A stretch of DNA of 64,000 bases from Modestobacter versicolor (GTDB lineage: Bacteria; Actinomycetota; Actinomycetes; Mycobacteriales; Geodermatophilaceae): contig NZ_JACIBU010000001.1 of NCBI RefSeq assembly GCF_014195485.1, forward strand, positions 1,984,001 through 2,048,000, read 5' to 3'. Positions 23,879 through 31,767 of this stretch are shown here, piece by piece. Position numbers and translations under genes: made by a program. The notes beneath the pieces are model-generated. The model saw only the letters and a list, made by a program, of their open reading frames with translations. It was not told the DNA's origin and did not search any database. The first letter of the stretch is position 1, and the number at the start of each line of letters is the position of its first letter.

Positions 23879-25038
23879 CGGGGTCCCTCCCAGGGCGCCA
23901 GCGGGACGGCGAGGGTCACCGCGTACCGATCGGAGCCGACCGGGCCCGCGACCACCGAGCCGCCCAGCGCGAGCGCGCGCTCGCGCATCCCGATCAGCCC
24001 GTAGCCCGACCCGGTCGGGCCCGGCCGGACGCCGGTGTTCACCACCTCGACGGAGAAGGTGTCGTCGGTCCGGGTCAGGGTGACCGTGACCGACGGCTCG
24101 ACCGCGTGCTTGGTGACGTTCGTGAGGGCCTCCTGGACGAACCGGAACGCGGTGAGGTCGACCAGTGCGGGCAGGCCGGCCAGTGACCCGTGCCGGAGCA
24201 CCGTGACCTCGATCCCGGCCGCGCGGCAGGGCTCGACCAGGTCGTCGAGCCGGTCGAGACCCGGTGCCGGGACGGGGTCCGCCGAGGTCTCGTCGTCGGC
24301 ACTGCGCAGCACCGCCACGGTGGCCTTGAGCTCCCGCAGCGCCGCCGACGTGGAGGTGCTCAGCCCGGCCACCAGCTCCCGGGCCTGCGCCGGGCGCTCG
24401 TCCAGCAGGTGGCCCGCCGTGCCGGCCTGCGCATGGGCGACCGCGAGGTGGTGCGCGACGACGTCGTGCAGCTCGCGGGCGATGCGCAGGCGTTCCTCGC
24501 CCACCCGGTGCCGGACCTCGTCGTCCCGGGTGCGCTCGGCGTCCTCGGCGCGGGCCCGCACCACCTCGAGGTAGGACCGGTGGGCCTGCGTCGTCCGGCC
24601 GGCGAACACCGCGGGCAGCAGCCACAGCGCGACGCCGACGGTGCGCAGCACCAGCGAGCCGCCGGTGGGGGTGTCCGTCAGGCCGCCCAGGATGACCGCG
24701 GCCACCGCGACGCCGGTCCACCACGCGACCGCCCGCACCGACCCGACGACGGTGAGCCAGTACAGGCAGCCGATCAGCGGGGCGAGCAGCAACGGCGTGG
24801 GCAGGTAGCCGAGCGCGCACGCGGCGGTCTCGCAGCAGATCGCCACGGCCGTCGCGGCGCGCGGCCACCGGGCCGCGACGAGCAGTGCTCCGCTGGCGAC
24901 CAGGCTGAGCAGCACGCCGGGGACGAGCACGGCCGGACCGACGATCCCCTGGGTGCCGATGCTGGCACCGAGGGCGGCGAAGAGGAACGCGACGAGCGCG
25001 GCCGCCGCGTCCCGCACCCCGACCCGGCCGGTGCTCAT
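23875..25038 (-). CDS. Sensor histidine kinase, HisKA_3 type
   Basis: 387 residues from the ATG at 25038. Several N-terminal membrane helices (about residues 10-145) are followed by the dimerisation/phosphorylation helix RIARELHDVVAHHLAVAHAQ with His191. The ATPase domain has FRFVQEALTNVTKHA (N box) and GSGYGLIGMRERALALGG (G box). It is the NarL-partner kinase type, and the response-regulator gene overlaps its end. Its ATG overlaps the MMPL stop by one base (TGATG), so the operon order is transporter, kinase, regulator. Confidence 0.88.
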   Translation of the reverse strand: MSTGRVGVRDAAAALVAFLFAALGASIGTQGIVGPAVLVPGVLLSLVASGALLVAARWPRAATAVAICCETAACALGYLPTPLLLAPLIGCLYWLTVVGSVRAVAWWTGVAVAAVILGGLTDTPTGGSLVLRTVGVALWLLPAVFAGRTTQAHRSYLEVVRARAEDAERTRDDEVRHRVGEERLRIARELHDVVAHHLAVAHAQAGTAGHLLDERPAQARELVAGLSTSTSAALRELKATVAVLRSADDETSADPVPAPGLDRLDDLVEPCRAAGIEVTVLRHGSLAGLPALVDLTAFRFVQEALTNVTKHAVEPSVTVTLTRTDDTFSVEVVNTGVRPGPTGSGYGLIGMRERALALGGSVVAGPVGSDRYAVTLAVPLAPWEGPR

Positions 25039-27218
25039 CAGCGGCTGGTCAGCGCCAGGTCGGGCCGCGCCTCGGCCGGTCCCAGGTTTGCGCCATCGAC
25101 GTCGACCTGCGGCAGCCGCCGGTCGAGCCAGCGCGGCAGCTCCCACGCCCGCTCCCCGAGGAGCTGCAGGACGGCGGGCACCAGCGTCAGCCGGACGACG
25201 AACGCGTCGAAGAAGACTGCGGCGGCGAGCCCGAGGCCGACCATCTTGATGAGCGGCTCGGAGGCGGCCGCGAACCCGCCGAAGACCGCGATCATGATCA
25301 CCGCGGCGGCGACCACGACCTTCGAGCTCTGCGCGAAGCCGGTGCTGATGGCCTGGCGGGCCGGGACGCCGTGCACGTGCGCCTCGCGCATCCGGGACAC
25401 CAGGAACACCTCGTAGTCCATCGCCAGCCCGAACACGATCCCCACCAGCAGGATCGGCATCAGGCTCATCACCGGGCCAGTCTGCTCGACGCCGAGCAGA
25501 TCACCGGCCCATCCCCACTGGAAGACCGCGACGATCACCCCGATCGAGGCCGACAGCGAGAGCAGGAAGCCGGCCGCTGCCGTGACGGGCACCCAGATCG
25601 AACGGAACACCACCAGCAGGAGCAGCACCGCGAGGCCGACGACGAGCGCGACGTAGGGCACGAGGGCCGACTGGGTCTTCTGCGCCATGTCGATGTCGAG
25701 CGCCGTCGTCCCGGTGATCTCGTAGCTCACGCCCTGGTCGCGCTCCACGCCCGGGCGGGCGTCGCGCAGCGACTCCACCACCTGCTCGGTGCGCTCGTCG
25801 GTCGGCCCGGTGGTCGGGACGGCGGTGAGGACGGCGGTGTCGCCCTGCTCGTTGAAGGTCGGGGGCGACACGGAGGCCACGCCCTCGGTCGCCGCGAGGT
25901 CGTCCGCGACGGCAGTCACCGCGGTCTGCGGGTCGCTCGCACCGCGGGCGTCGACCACCACCGTCAGCGGGCCGTTGGAACCTGGGCCGAACGCCTCGGC
26001 CCGCAGGTCGTAGGCCCGGCGTTCGGTGGCGGTGGTCGGCAGCGAGGCGTCGCCGGGGGTGCCGAGCTGCAGCGACAGCGCCGGGACGGCGACGGCGGCG
26101 AGCACCGCCACCCCGGCCACCGTGACCAGCAGCGGGCGGCGCAGCACCAGCCGCATCCACGCCCGGGCGACCGGGACGCGGGGCGTGGTGCGCCCGTTCC
26201 GCCGCTGCGCCCGCGACCGGACCCGGTTCGGGGCCATGCCCAGCAGCGCCGGGACCAGGGTCAGCGCCACCAGGACGGCGACGACGACGGCGCCAGCGGC
26301 GGCCAGGCCCATCTTCATCAGCGACGGGATCCCGACCACGGACAGCCCGGCGAGCGCGATCACGACCGTCGTCCCGGCGAAGACGACCGCCGAGCCGGCG
26401 GTGCCGACGGCGCGGCCGGCCGCCGTCTCGGCGTCGTCCTCCTTCTGCCGTTCCTCCTGGTAGCGCGAGACGACGAACATCGCGTAGTCGATGCCGACCG
26501 CGAGCCCCAGCATCAGCGCGAGCATCCCGCTGGTGATCGCCATGCCCAGCGGGCCGGCCACGGCCCAGACGCCGAGGAACGAGACGGCCACCCCGATGAC
26601 AGCCGTCAGCAGCGGCAGGCCGGCGGCCACGAGCGACCCGAAGGTCATCAGCAGGACGACGGCCGCGATCGCGACGCCGAGGAGCTCGGTGGCGCTCATG
26701 GCGGTGGGGCTCTTGAGCGCCGAGCCGCGCATCTCCGCGGTCAGCCCGGCGGCCCGTGCCTGGTCGACGGCCTCCTCCAGCACGGCGCGCGACTCGTCGG
26801 TGACCTCCGCCGAGGGCACGTCGTAGGTCACCGACGCGACGCCGGTGGAGCCGTCGGCGCTGATGCTGGTGCCCGCCGCGGGAGGCGTCACCCGGGCCAC
26901 CTGCGGGCTGGCGGCGACGGTGGCCAGCGCTGTGTCGACGGCCGCGCGGTTCGCCGGGCTGTCCAGCTGGCCGCCCGCCGGGGCGACGAAGACGAGGGTC
27001 GCCGTCGCCGAGTCCGAAGGAGTGTCCGGGAAACGCTCCGCGAGGAGGTCGAAGGCGTCCTGCGACTCGATGCCCGGGATGGTCGCCCGGGTGTTGACCG
27101 GGCCCTCGGAGGTGACGGCGGCCGTCACCGCCCCGGCGAGGACGAGCAGCCAGAGGACGACGACCGACCACCTCCGGCGGAAGGAGAAGCGGCCGAGACG
27201 ATCGAGCAGACCTGCCAT
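25038..27218 (-). CDS. MMPL-family RND transporter
   Basis: 726 residues. There are two similar halves, each with one N-terminal helix, a periplasmic-type loop and a cluster of five or six helices (about 180-370 and 530-700). Motifs include GIDYAMFVVSRYQEER in half one and GLAMDYEVFLVSRMREAHVHG in half two, typical of MmpL/ActII-3 exporters. Members export lipids, siderophores or antibiotics using proton flow. As the first gene of an operon with a NarL-type two-component system, it probably answers an envelope or drug signal sensed by that kinase. Confidence 0.9.
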   Translation of the reverse strand: MAGLLDRLGRFSFRRRWSVVVLWLLVLAGAVTAAVTSEGPVNTRATIPGIESQDAFDLLAERFPDTPSDSATATLVFVAPAGGQLDSPANRAAVDTALATVAASPQVARVTPPAAGTSISADGSTGVASVTYDVPSAEVTDESRAVLEEAVDQARAAGLTAEMRGSALKSPTAMSATELLGVAIAAVVLLMTFGSLVAAGLPLLTAVIGVAVSFLGVWAVAGPLGMAITSGMLALMLGLAVGIDYAMFVVSRYQEERQKEDDAETAAGRAVGTAGSAVVFAGTTVVIALAGLSVVGIPSLMKMGLAAAGAVVVAVLVALTLVPALLGMAPNRVRSRAQRRNGRTTPRVPVARAWMRLVLRRPLLVTVAGVAVLAAVAVPALSLQLGTPGDASLPTTATERRAYDLRAEAFGPGSNGPLTVVVDARGASDPQTAVTAVADDLAATEGVASVSPPTFNEQGDTAVLTAVPTTGPTDERTEQVVESLRDARPGVERDQGVSYEITGTTALDIDMAQKTQSALVPYVALVVGLAVLLLLVVFRSIWVPVTAAAGFLLSLSASIGVIVAVFQWGWAGDLLGVEQTGPVMSLMPILLVGIVFGLAMDYEVFLVSRMREAHVHGVPARQAISTGFAQSSKVVVAAAVIMIAVFGGFAAASEPLIKMVGLGLAAAVFFDAFVVRLTLVPAVLQLLGERAWELPRWLDRRLPQVDVDGANLGPAEARPDLALTSR

Positions 27219-27531
27219 GTCGGAGCTCCCCAGTTCGCGTTGCTGTCACTGAAGAGGCTTCCGGCCGGGCAGGGCCCCGTCGTCGTGCAGACGCAGGCTC
27301 CGCATACGGGGATCGCAGTACCCGACCCGCCGCAGGGGGCCGGCGCGGCTGGACCTGTCTGCGGTATGCGCGAGCTCGCACGCAGGCTGTCGAGCCAGAA
27401 GGTGTCCGCCGGTGACGAGGACGAGTAGCTGTGCTCGTGGCTGCTAACGACACGCGCCATACGAATCCGACGTGGGGAAGCGGCTGCGGCAGCAGAACTA
27501 GGGGCAGATCACATGTCCTGCCGGTGTCGTC
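27219..27531. other. Intergenic region upstream of the MMPL operon
   Basis: No credible gene. A dyad CGCATAC (27301-27307) and GTATGCG (27364-27370), centres 63 bp apart, could be two half-sites for the NarL-type regulator encoded downstream. No clear -10 for the MMPL gene. Open frames here do not resemble proteins. Confidence 0.4.
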
Positions 27532-28197
27532 CTACTCGCGCTTCTTCTTGAAGGCCGCGAGTCGCGACATCAGACTGTCAAGCTGGTAAACCGCTTTCAG
27601 CAGCTCCTTGGCGACGTCGAGCGCCAAGCGCACCTCGGTCTGCCCGACCTCCTCGTAATCGCGCGCATCCACGTGTGCTGCGTCGTTGCCGAGCAGCCTC
27701 AGGTCATCCAGGGCCAGAAGCAGCGCCTCCGGGAGGACGGCCTTCTGGCCGAGCGCCTGCAACCGCTTGACCAACGTCGGCCCGGCCGCACCCTGGTCGT
27801 CACACACCAGCTCCAGCGTCCGCCGGGTCATCAGCGCGCTGGCGCGATAGCACTCGTTGGCCTCACACCGGATCGCCTCTTGGAACGCGTCCAGGACGTG
27901 CGGCGGGAGGCCCGTGGCATCCCAATCCACGGTCTCCGGCGGGTACGAGTGCAGAACCACGGCGGTGCCGTCCCCCTGGCGGAGGGCCACTACGAAGACG
28001 ATCCCCTCGCAGTCCCGCCGGGGACACGTCCGAACGCCATAGTTGACCCACCCGGTGGGGAAGCTCGTGTACACGTCCTTGCCCTTGCCGGTGAAGACGC
28101 CCTGGTGGCGGCAGTGTGGGCAGCGCAGCGCGACCTGGACGGTGCCGCCCTCCTGCAGCGAGGACGGCAGGAGGTAATTGCTGGCTGGCTTCGTCAT
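27532..28197 (-). CDS. DUF4145-like protein with N-terminal zinc ribbon
   Basis: 221 residues from the ATG at 28197; an in-frame ATG at 28233 is an alternative. The N-terminal half has two zinc-binding pairs, CPHC and CPRRDC, around a beta-rich segment. The C-terminal half (about 110-215) resembles DUF4145: FQEAIRCEANECYRASALMTRRTLELVC, then LGNDAAHVDA. DUF4145 is often found near restriction and defence genes, but its function is undetermined. It lies just outside the left att site of the integrated element in DNA that is less GC-rich than the core. Confidence 0.7.
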   Translation of the reverse strand: MTKPASNYLLPSSLQEGGTVQVALRCPHCRHQGVFTGKGKDVYTSFPTGWVNYGVRTCPRRDCEGIVFVVALRQGDGTAVVLHSYPPETVDWDATGLPPHVLDAFQEAIRCEANECYRASALMTRRTLELVCDDQGAAGPTLVKRLQALGQKAVLPEALLLALDDLRLLGNDAAHVDARDYEEVGQTEVRLALDVAKELLKAVYQLDSLMSRLAAFKKKRE

Positions 28198-28517
28198 GCT
28201 CGGAAGTGTCACCCAACGAGCAGTGAACGACATACACGCTGGTCAGCGGGTCGGAAGCGTGCGAGAAGCTAGCTAAGATGGAGGTGACCGCGGGCATCCA
28301 GGGTTGAGCGCCGTGGCAGAGACACCGGCCGGCGGACGGCGCAGGAGAACACCGGCGTAGCACCCAGGGCGTCGGACTCAACGAGCGCGGACGCAGGGCG
28401 TCGACCGGCCGGGCGCGCACCGGACGCCCTACCCCAGGACAGACCCTGGGGAGGATGGTGCTTGTGCAGCGCGGGTGGGGGCCACCAAGTATTTCGCACG
28501 CTTGGTGGAGGCCCATC
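28198..28517. other. Gene-poor stretch left of the element
   Basis: No ORF with convincing coding character. Base composition is more mixed than in flanking core genes. The promoter of the DUF4145 gene must lie at its left end (a TAGCTAGC-like stretch at about 28268-28276). Confidence 0.4.
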
Positions 28518-28940
28518 GTGGCCACCGTCCTCCCACTCACCCGCGAGGAACGAGTTCGGAAGGCTGGACTGGCGTCCCAGCGGCCGGAGATCCTCGCGGC
28601 CAGGCTGGTCCGTGACTGGCCCATGCTGCCCTCCGAGCACAGCGCCGCGCTCTGGCCGATCCTGCGGAACGGCCAGGGAACGACGAAGCCCGCCCCCAGG
28701 CGGGAATGGGATCCGTCGGTGTCGGGTCTGGCGAGGACTACACCACCGAGGCTAAGGGCCAGGAAGGCGTGCTGGCGGCCTTGGCCGCCAAGGGATCGGA
28801 CGTCCGAGAGCACGACGGCCCGAGCGGCGAGCGGTACGTGGCGTTTGGCAGCGGCGCTCCGCGTAAGGGCCCTCGGGCGACACACGAAAGGCCCGACAGC
28901 CATCGCTGTCGGCCCTTGCGTGTGGTTGAGGTGGAGTTGA
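28518..28940 (+). CDS. Possible small hypothetical protein (low confidence)
   Basis: A GTG at 28518 opens VATVLPLTREERVRKAGLAS, then RPEILAARLVRDWPMLPSEH and AALWPILRNG. This is a helical, compositionally plausible start of about 55 residues with GC-rich third positions. After that the frame loses coding character and runs through a terminator hairpin into the tRNA relic. It could be a truncated gene or chance. A competing frame (28706 onward) is no better. Confidence 0.25.
   Translation: MATVLPLTREERVRKAGLASQRPEILAARLVRDWPMLPSEHSAALWPILRNGQGTTKPAPRREWDPSVSGLARTTPPRLRARKACWRPWPPRDRTSESTTARAASGTWRLAAALRVRALGRHTKGPTAIAVGPCVWLRWS
28888..28917 (-). terminator. Rho-independent-type terminator, originally downstream of tRNA-Ala
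   Basis: CCGACAGC and GCTGTCGG pair around a 4-nt loop, and the minus strand continues GGGCCTTTCG. It sits 15 nt beyond the tRNA 3'-end relic, where a tRNA terminator belongs. It therefore marks the original chromosomal flank before integration. Confidence 0.6.
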
Positions 28941-28973
28941 GGGGACTCGAACCCCTGACCCCCACACTGCCAG
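28932..28973 (-). repeat. attL: displaced 3' half of tRNA-Ala
   Basis: Copy of the T-arm, variable loop and acceptor 3' strand of tRNA-Ala(GGC), ending in the anticodon loop. The one difference (28937) would break a C-G pair in the acceptor stem, as expected for a non-functional relic free to mutate. Confidence 0.88.
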
Positions 28974-29527
28974 GGGAACTTGATCATGTTCACCGACGTC
29001 CGCTGGAGTCCAAAAACGCCTGCTCAGCAGGAAGTTTACTGTTTCGCCGGACGACGACGAACGAGGGCGAACCAAGACCGATTTGAGCCAAGTGCAACCA
29101 AAACTGCAACCACTGCCGCCGGTCGTTAGCACGGCTCATGAGTCCGGAGCGATGGTCGATGGAAGGCCGACGCGGTGCGGAAACCACCGGGCGCGGCACT
29201 GGCCGGGCCCGCGTGACGGCGTGCTGCTGGCGGCCGGTGAAGTGATGTCCGGGGTGGCTCAACACCCCGCCTGCTGTTCGGGGAAGGAGCCGGGACCGGG
29301 CGGCGGCGCCGTCGGACGAAGGGTGCTGTTCCTGGACCAAAAGCCGGCTTTCGAGCTGAGCCGGTGATGCGGGAGGTGCCTGTTCCCATGCAGCGCCTCG
29401 ACGGCGCCAGCGACACCCTGTCGATCCCCGACCTGCGCCAGCACCTCACGGCTGGGTTGGACGGTCTGGACGAGCTGGTCATCAGCAGCTTCGCCGCCCT
29501 ACTCCCCCGCGGACGCGTCGTCGGCTC
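28974..29527. other. Gene-poor left end of the element
   Basis: Short open frames on both strands (for example 29083-29367 plus and 29126-29482 minus) show no recognisable domain and no consistent codon bias. Probably eroded DNA between the att site and the gene fragments. Confidence 0.45.
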
Positions 29528-29794
29528 TCATCGGAAGGCCTTGGCGGCTGCGGCTTCGGCTTCGCTCTGGGTGAAGCCTTCGGAGGTGAGCTGCCGTGCG
29601 AGCCCGGACTGGGAGAAGGAACTGTAGGACGGGTACTCGCTCGCCTTCTTCGCCGCCTGCTCATCCCAATCTGCGCCCACGTTGGCGACGGCGAACTCCG
29701 ACTCGTCCTGGGTGAAGCCTTCGGAGACGAGTTGCCGTGCGAGCCCAGACCGGGAGAAGGAACTGAAGGACAAATACTCGCTCGCCTTCTTCGC
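29528..29794 (-). pseudogene. Ltp-family fragment: two repeat modules without signal or anchor
   Basis: The frame encodes YLSFSSFSRSGLARQLVSEG and, 45 residues on, YPSYSSFSQSGLARQLTSEG, with GADWDEQAAKKASEY between them. These are two Ltp modules like those of the intact protein at 22487-23170. The reading frame is blocked directly upstream by the TAG that ends the WYL fragment, so no signal peptide, membrane anchor or start remains. It looks like the 3' remnant of an Ltp gene joined by deletion or recombination to another gene remnant. Confidence 0.65.
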
Positions 29795-30292
29795 CTAGAT
29801 CCGGTCAAGGCGGAACCAGCGCGGGGCTTCGCGCCAGCGGCACCAGCCGACGAGGTACCAGTGGTCGTCGGCGCGGGCGAGCAGGTGGGGCTCCACGTGG
29901 CGCTTGGTAGGTCGACCGGCGGCGTCCTCGGACTCCAGAGCGAGCACCCTGCGGGTGGCCAGCGCCTCCCCTACAGCACCGGTCGCGGCGGTGGTCCCGA
30001 GTGCGGTGTCTTCATCACGGAGCCAGACCCGAGCGCCGAGTTCCTCGGCCCACCGGCGGTCGGCGGCGTGCATGACGTCGAGCACCTTCTCCAGCGCTAC
30101 CCGGCCTTCAGCGGCGTAGGAGGCACCCCGCTGGGCGGCGAGGGCGGTGGCGAACGCGATGGCCTGCGCGGGCGTGATGTTGACCGGCGGCAGGGGGGCC
30201 CGCGCGTCCAGGACGTAACCACCTCCTGGACCTACCTGCGCCCCAGCCGCTCCAGTGACCACCGCGCAAGGGATCATCACCGGCATCGTCAC
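29795..30292 (-). pseudogene. Truncated WYL/YafY-type regulator, HTH domain missing
   Basis: 165 residues beginning MTMPVMIPCAVVTGAAGAQ. From GPGGGYVLDARAPLPPV onward it matches the middle of YafY-type regulators, including the WYL core VEPHLLARADDHWYLVGWCRWREAPRWFRLDRI in pieces. The roughly 45-residue N-terminal winged helix is absent, and the protein stops at FRLDRI where homologues continue. The next bases belong to an Ltp fragment. It starts 28 nt after the PycTM-like gene. It might still be translated as a ligand-binding domain, but loss of both ends suggests a remnant. Confidence 0.6.
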
Positions 30293-30320
30293 CGAAGAGG
30301 TAGCCGATCGAGGCCAGCGA

Positions 30321-30815
30321 TTACCGGAGCAGGGCGGCGAGAACTACCAGCGCTGTACCGACGACAGCACAGAGCAGTGACACTTCGACCAGCAGGTGCT
30401 TGCGCCAGGCGATCTTGCTCATATTGACCAGCTGGCGCGTCAGGACCGGCAGCAGCGGCCTCTCCGCCAGCGCCACCTCCAGGTCGGCCGGCGACCAGAA
30501 CTGCAGATGCCCGAAGAATATGTAGTTCTGCGGCCACTCCCCCGCGACGTCCCGGCGGCGCACCCGCGGCTTGACCACCAGCGCCACAGCGACGACCCCC
30601 AGGATGATGGCGGACACCCCGATCCAGAAGATGACCCGGGCACCGCCGTCCAGCCCGTAGAGCCGCCGGCCCGAGCCGCTGAGAGCGACGATCGTCACCA
30701 GCAACGCCGATTCGATCGTCAAGACGAACGACGCCTTGGTGTCCACCTTGCCGGTCCAGTCGGCCAGGGCACCGTGGATGCGCCAGGCACTGTCGACCGG
30801 GTCCTGCTCCGTCAC
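30321..30815 (-). CDS. pycTM: PycTM-like Pycsar effector (predicted membrane-disrupting)
   Basis: 164 residues from the GTG at 30815, 13 nt behind the stop of cyclase B. An in-frame ATG at 30881 overlapping that gene is possible. Residues 11-30 (WRIHGALADWTGKVDTKASF) carry the DxKAxF-type motif of Pycsar transmembrane effectors. Helices span about 30-46, 61-81 and 141-163. Between them are KPRVRRR and NYIFFGHLQFW (97-107), also typical. In known Pycsar systems this protein binds cCMP or cUMP made on phage infection and damages the inner membrane, killing the cell before phage release. The same role is inferred here from family and operon. Confidence 0.8.
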   Translation of the reverse strand: MTEQDPVDSAWRIHGALADWTGKVDTKASFVLTIESALLVTIVALSGSGRRLYGLDGGARVIFWIGVSAIILGVVAVALVVKPRVRRRDVAGEWPQNYIFFGHLQFWSPADLEVALAERPLLPVLTRQLVNMSKIAWRKHLLVEVSLLCAVVGTALVVLAALLR

Positions 30816-30828
30816 TGGCTTCCCGCCT

Positions 30829-31554
30829 TCAGCTGTAGCCCCAACGCCAGCTCGAGCCCCTGACGTTGATCTTACGGCCACCCACCGTGATGGTTTCCCG
30901 GTGCGGCCACATCTCGGTGTAAGGGCCGTTGGAGCCCAGCGCTTCCAGGTAAGAGACGTCCCAGTTCATCGGGGTGTATGCCTCCTCGGTCGCATGCAGA
31001 GCGTGCCCATCCCGGATGTCGCTCAGCTTGGCCGCCACGTTGGGGGCTCGGCCGATGGAGACGATGTCAGCGTTGTTCCGGATGCCCGCCCGGATGATGA
31101 GTGCCTTGCCGGTGTCGATCCCGACGCCGTGCTTGAGCTGCCACCCAGCCGCCTTTACACTCGGCAGCTTGTCTGGCACCCAGGCGCTCATCACGTTGAC
31201 GTAGTGGTTCAAGGCCAGAGCAGCCCGTCCCGCTCGCGTCTCCTTGTTGTCACCGACAAAGATGCCCATCACCCGGTCCCCGTCGAAGCTTCGTATGTGC
31301 CCATCGCCCCTACGGATGATCTTCACCGCGATGTTCACATAGGCCCGCATGACCCGGGCAGCGTCGAGCGGGTCGACCTTCTGCGCCAGCCCACTGCTGT
31401 CTGCCAGGTCCGCGTAGAGATAGGTCGCGTCCAGCTCCATGGCCTGACTGCTGGTGATCGTCTCGTCAGTCGGGACGGCGCGTCCGGTCCGGACCGTGTA
31501 CTTCTGGCCAAGCTGCCCGACGATCGTGATTAGCAGCTCGTCATCCATGCCCAT
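30829..31554 (-). CDS. pycC: Class III nucleotidyl cyclase, Pycsar type (cyclase B)
   Basis: 241 residues from the ATG at 31554 with a GGGGAG site 7 nt upstream. The open frame to 31743 is not needed. Metal motif 1 is YLYADLADSSGLA (45-57, Asp49) and metal motif 2 is FDGDRVMGIFVG (90-101, Asp93). Then come HGVGIDTGKALI and SIGRAPNVAAKLSD with the conserved Asn of class III cyclases. The tail reads VRGSSWRWGYS. YxYADxADSSG in place of the purine-cyclase FxDIxGFT pattern places it with PycC enzymes that make cCMP or cUMP. It is directly upstream of the effector gene. All visible catalytic residues are intact. Confidence 0.82.
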   Translation of the reverse strand: MGMDDELLITIVGQLGQKYTVRTGRAVPTDETITSSQAMELDATYLYADLADSSGLAQKVDPLDAARVMRAYVNIAVKIIRRGDGHIRSFDGDRVMGIFVGDNKETRAGRAALALNHYVNVMSAWVPDKLPSVKAAGWQLKHGVGIDTGKALIIRAGIRNNADIVSIGRAPNVAAKLSDIRDGHALHATEEAYTPMNWDVSYLEALGSNGPYTEMWPHRETITVGGRKINVRGSSWRWGYS

Positions 31555-31602
31555 GGGCCACTCCCCGCGTCCGTCAGTTCCCGGCGACCCGGGCCACTCG
31601 GG

Positions 31603-31608
31603 AGAGTA
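31603..31608 (-). promoter_or_regulatory. Candidate -10 (TACTCT) inside the gap before cyclase B
   Basis: The minus strand reads TACTCT about 48 nt upstream of the cyclase B ATG, in a 213-nt gap that is long for one operon. It would let cyclase B and the effector be transcribed without cyclase A. Confidence 0.35.
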
Positions 31609-31767
31609 GGTGCTGGGTACGACAGAAGCGGGTGCAGCGGCCGACCACCGACTCCCCTTCTCGCCATCGGATTTCGGATCAGGACTGCGAGCGGTCTGGA
31701 AGAAGCAACACCGGACGATCAACCCGCCGACCTGATCGAACATGGAGGGCTAGTTGACGACACTCAA

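Noticed and set aside
23879-24868. Long in-frame extension upstream of the response regulator
   Set aside because: It overlaps the kinase gene in another frame and is Arg/Gly/Pro-rich. The receiver domain starts exactly at the ATG 23878 overlapping the kinase stop.
27125-27460. 111-aa minus-strand frame before the MMPL gene
   Set aside because: Ser/Cys/Gly-rich composition, no domain, and it overlaps the MMPL start in another frame.
28932-28973. A second tRNA gene at the left att site
   Set aside because: Only the 3' half is present and the 5' acceptor, D-arm and half the anticodon stem are missing, so it is a relic.
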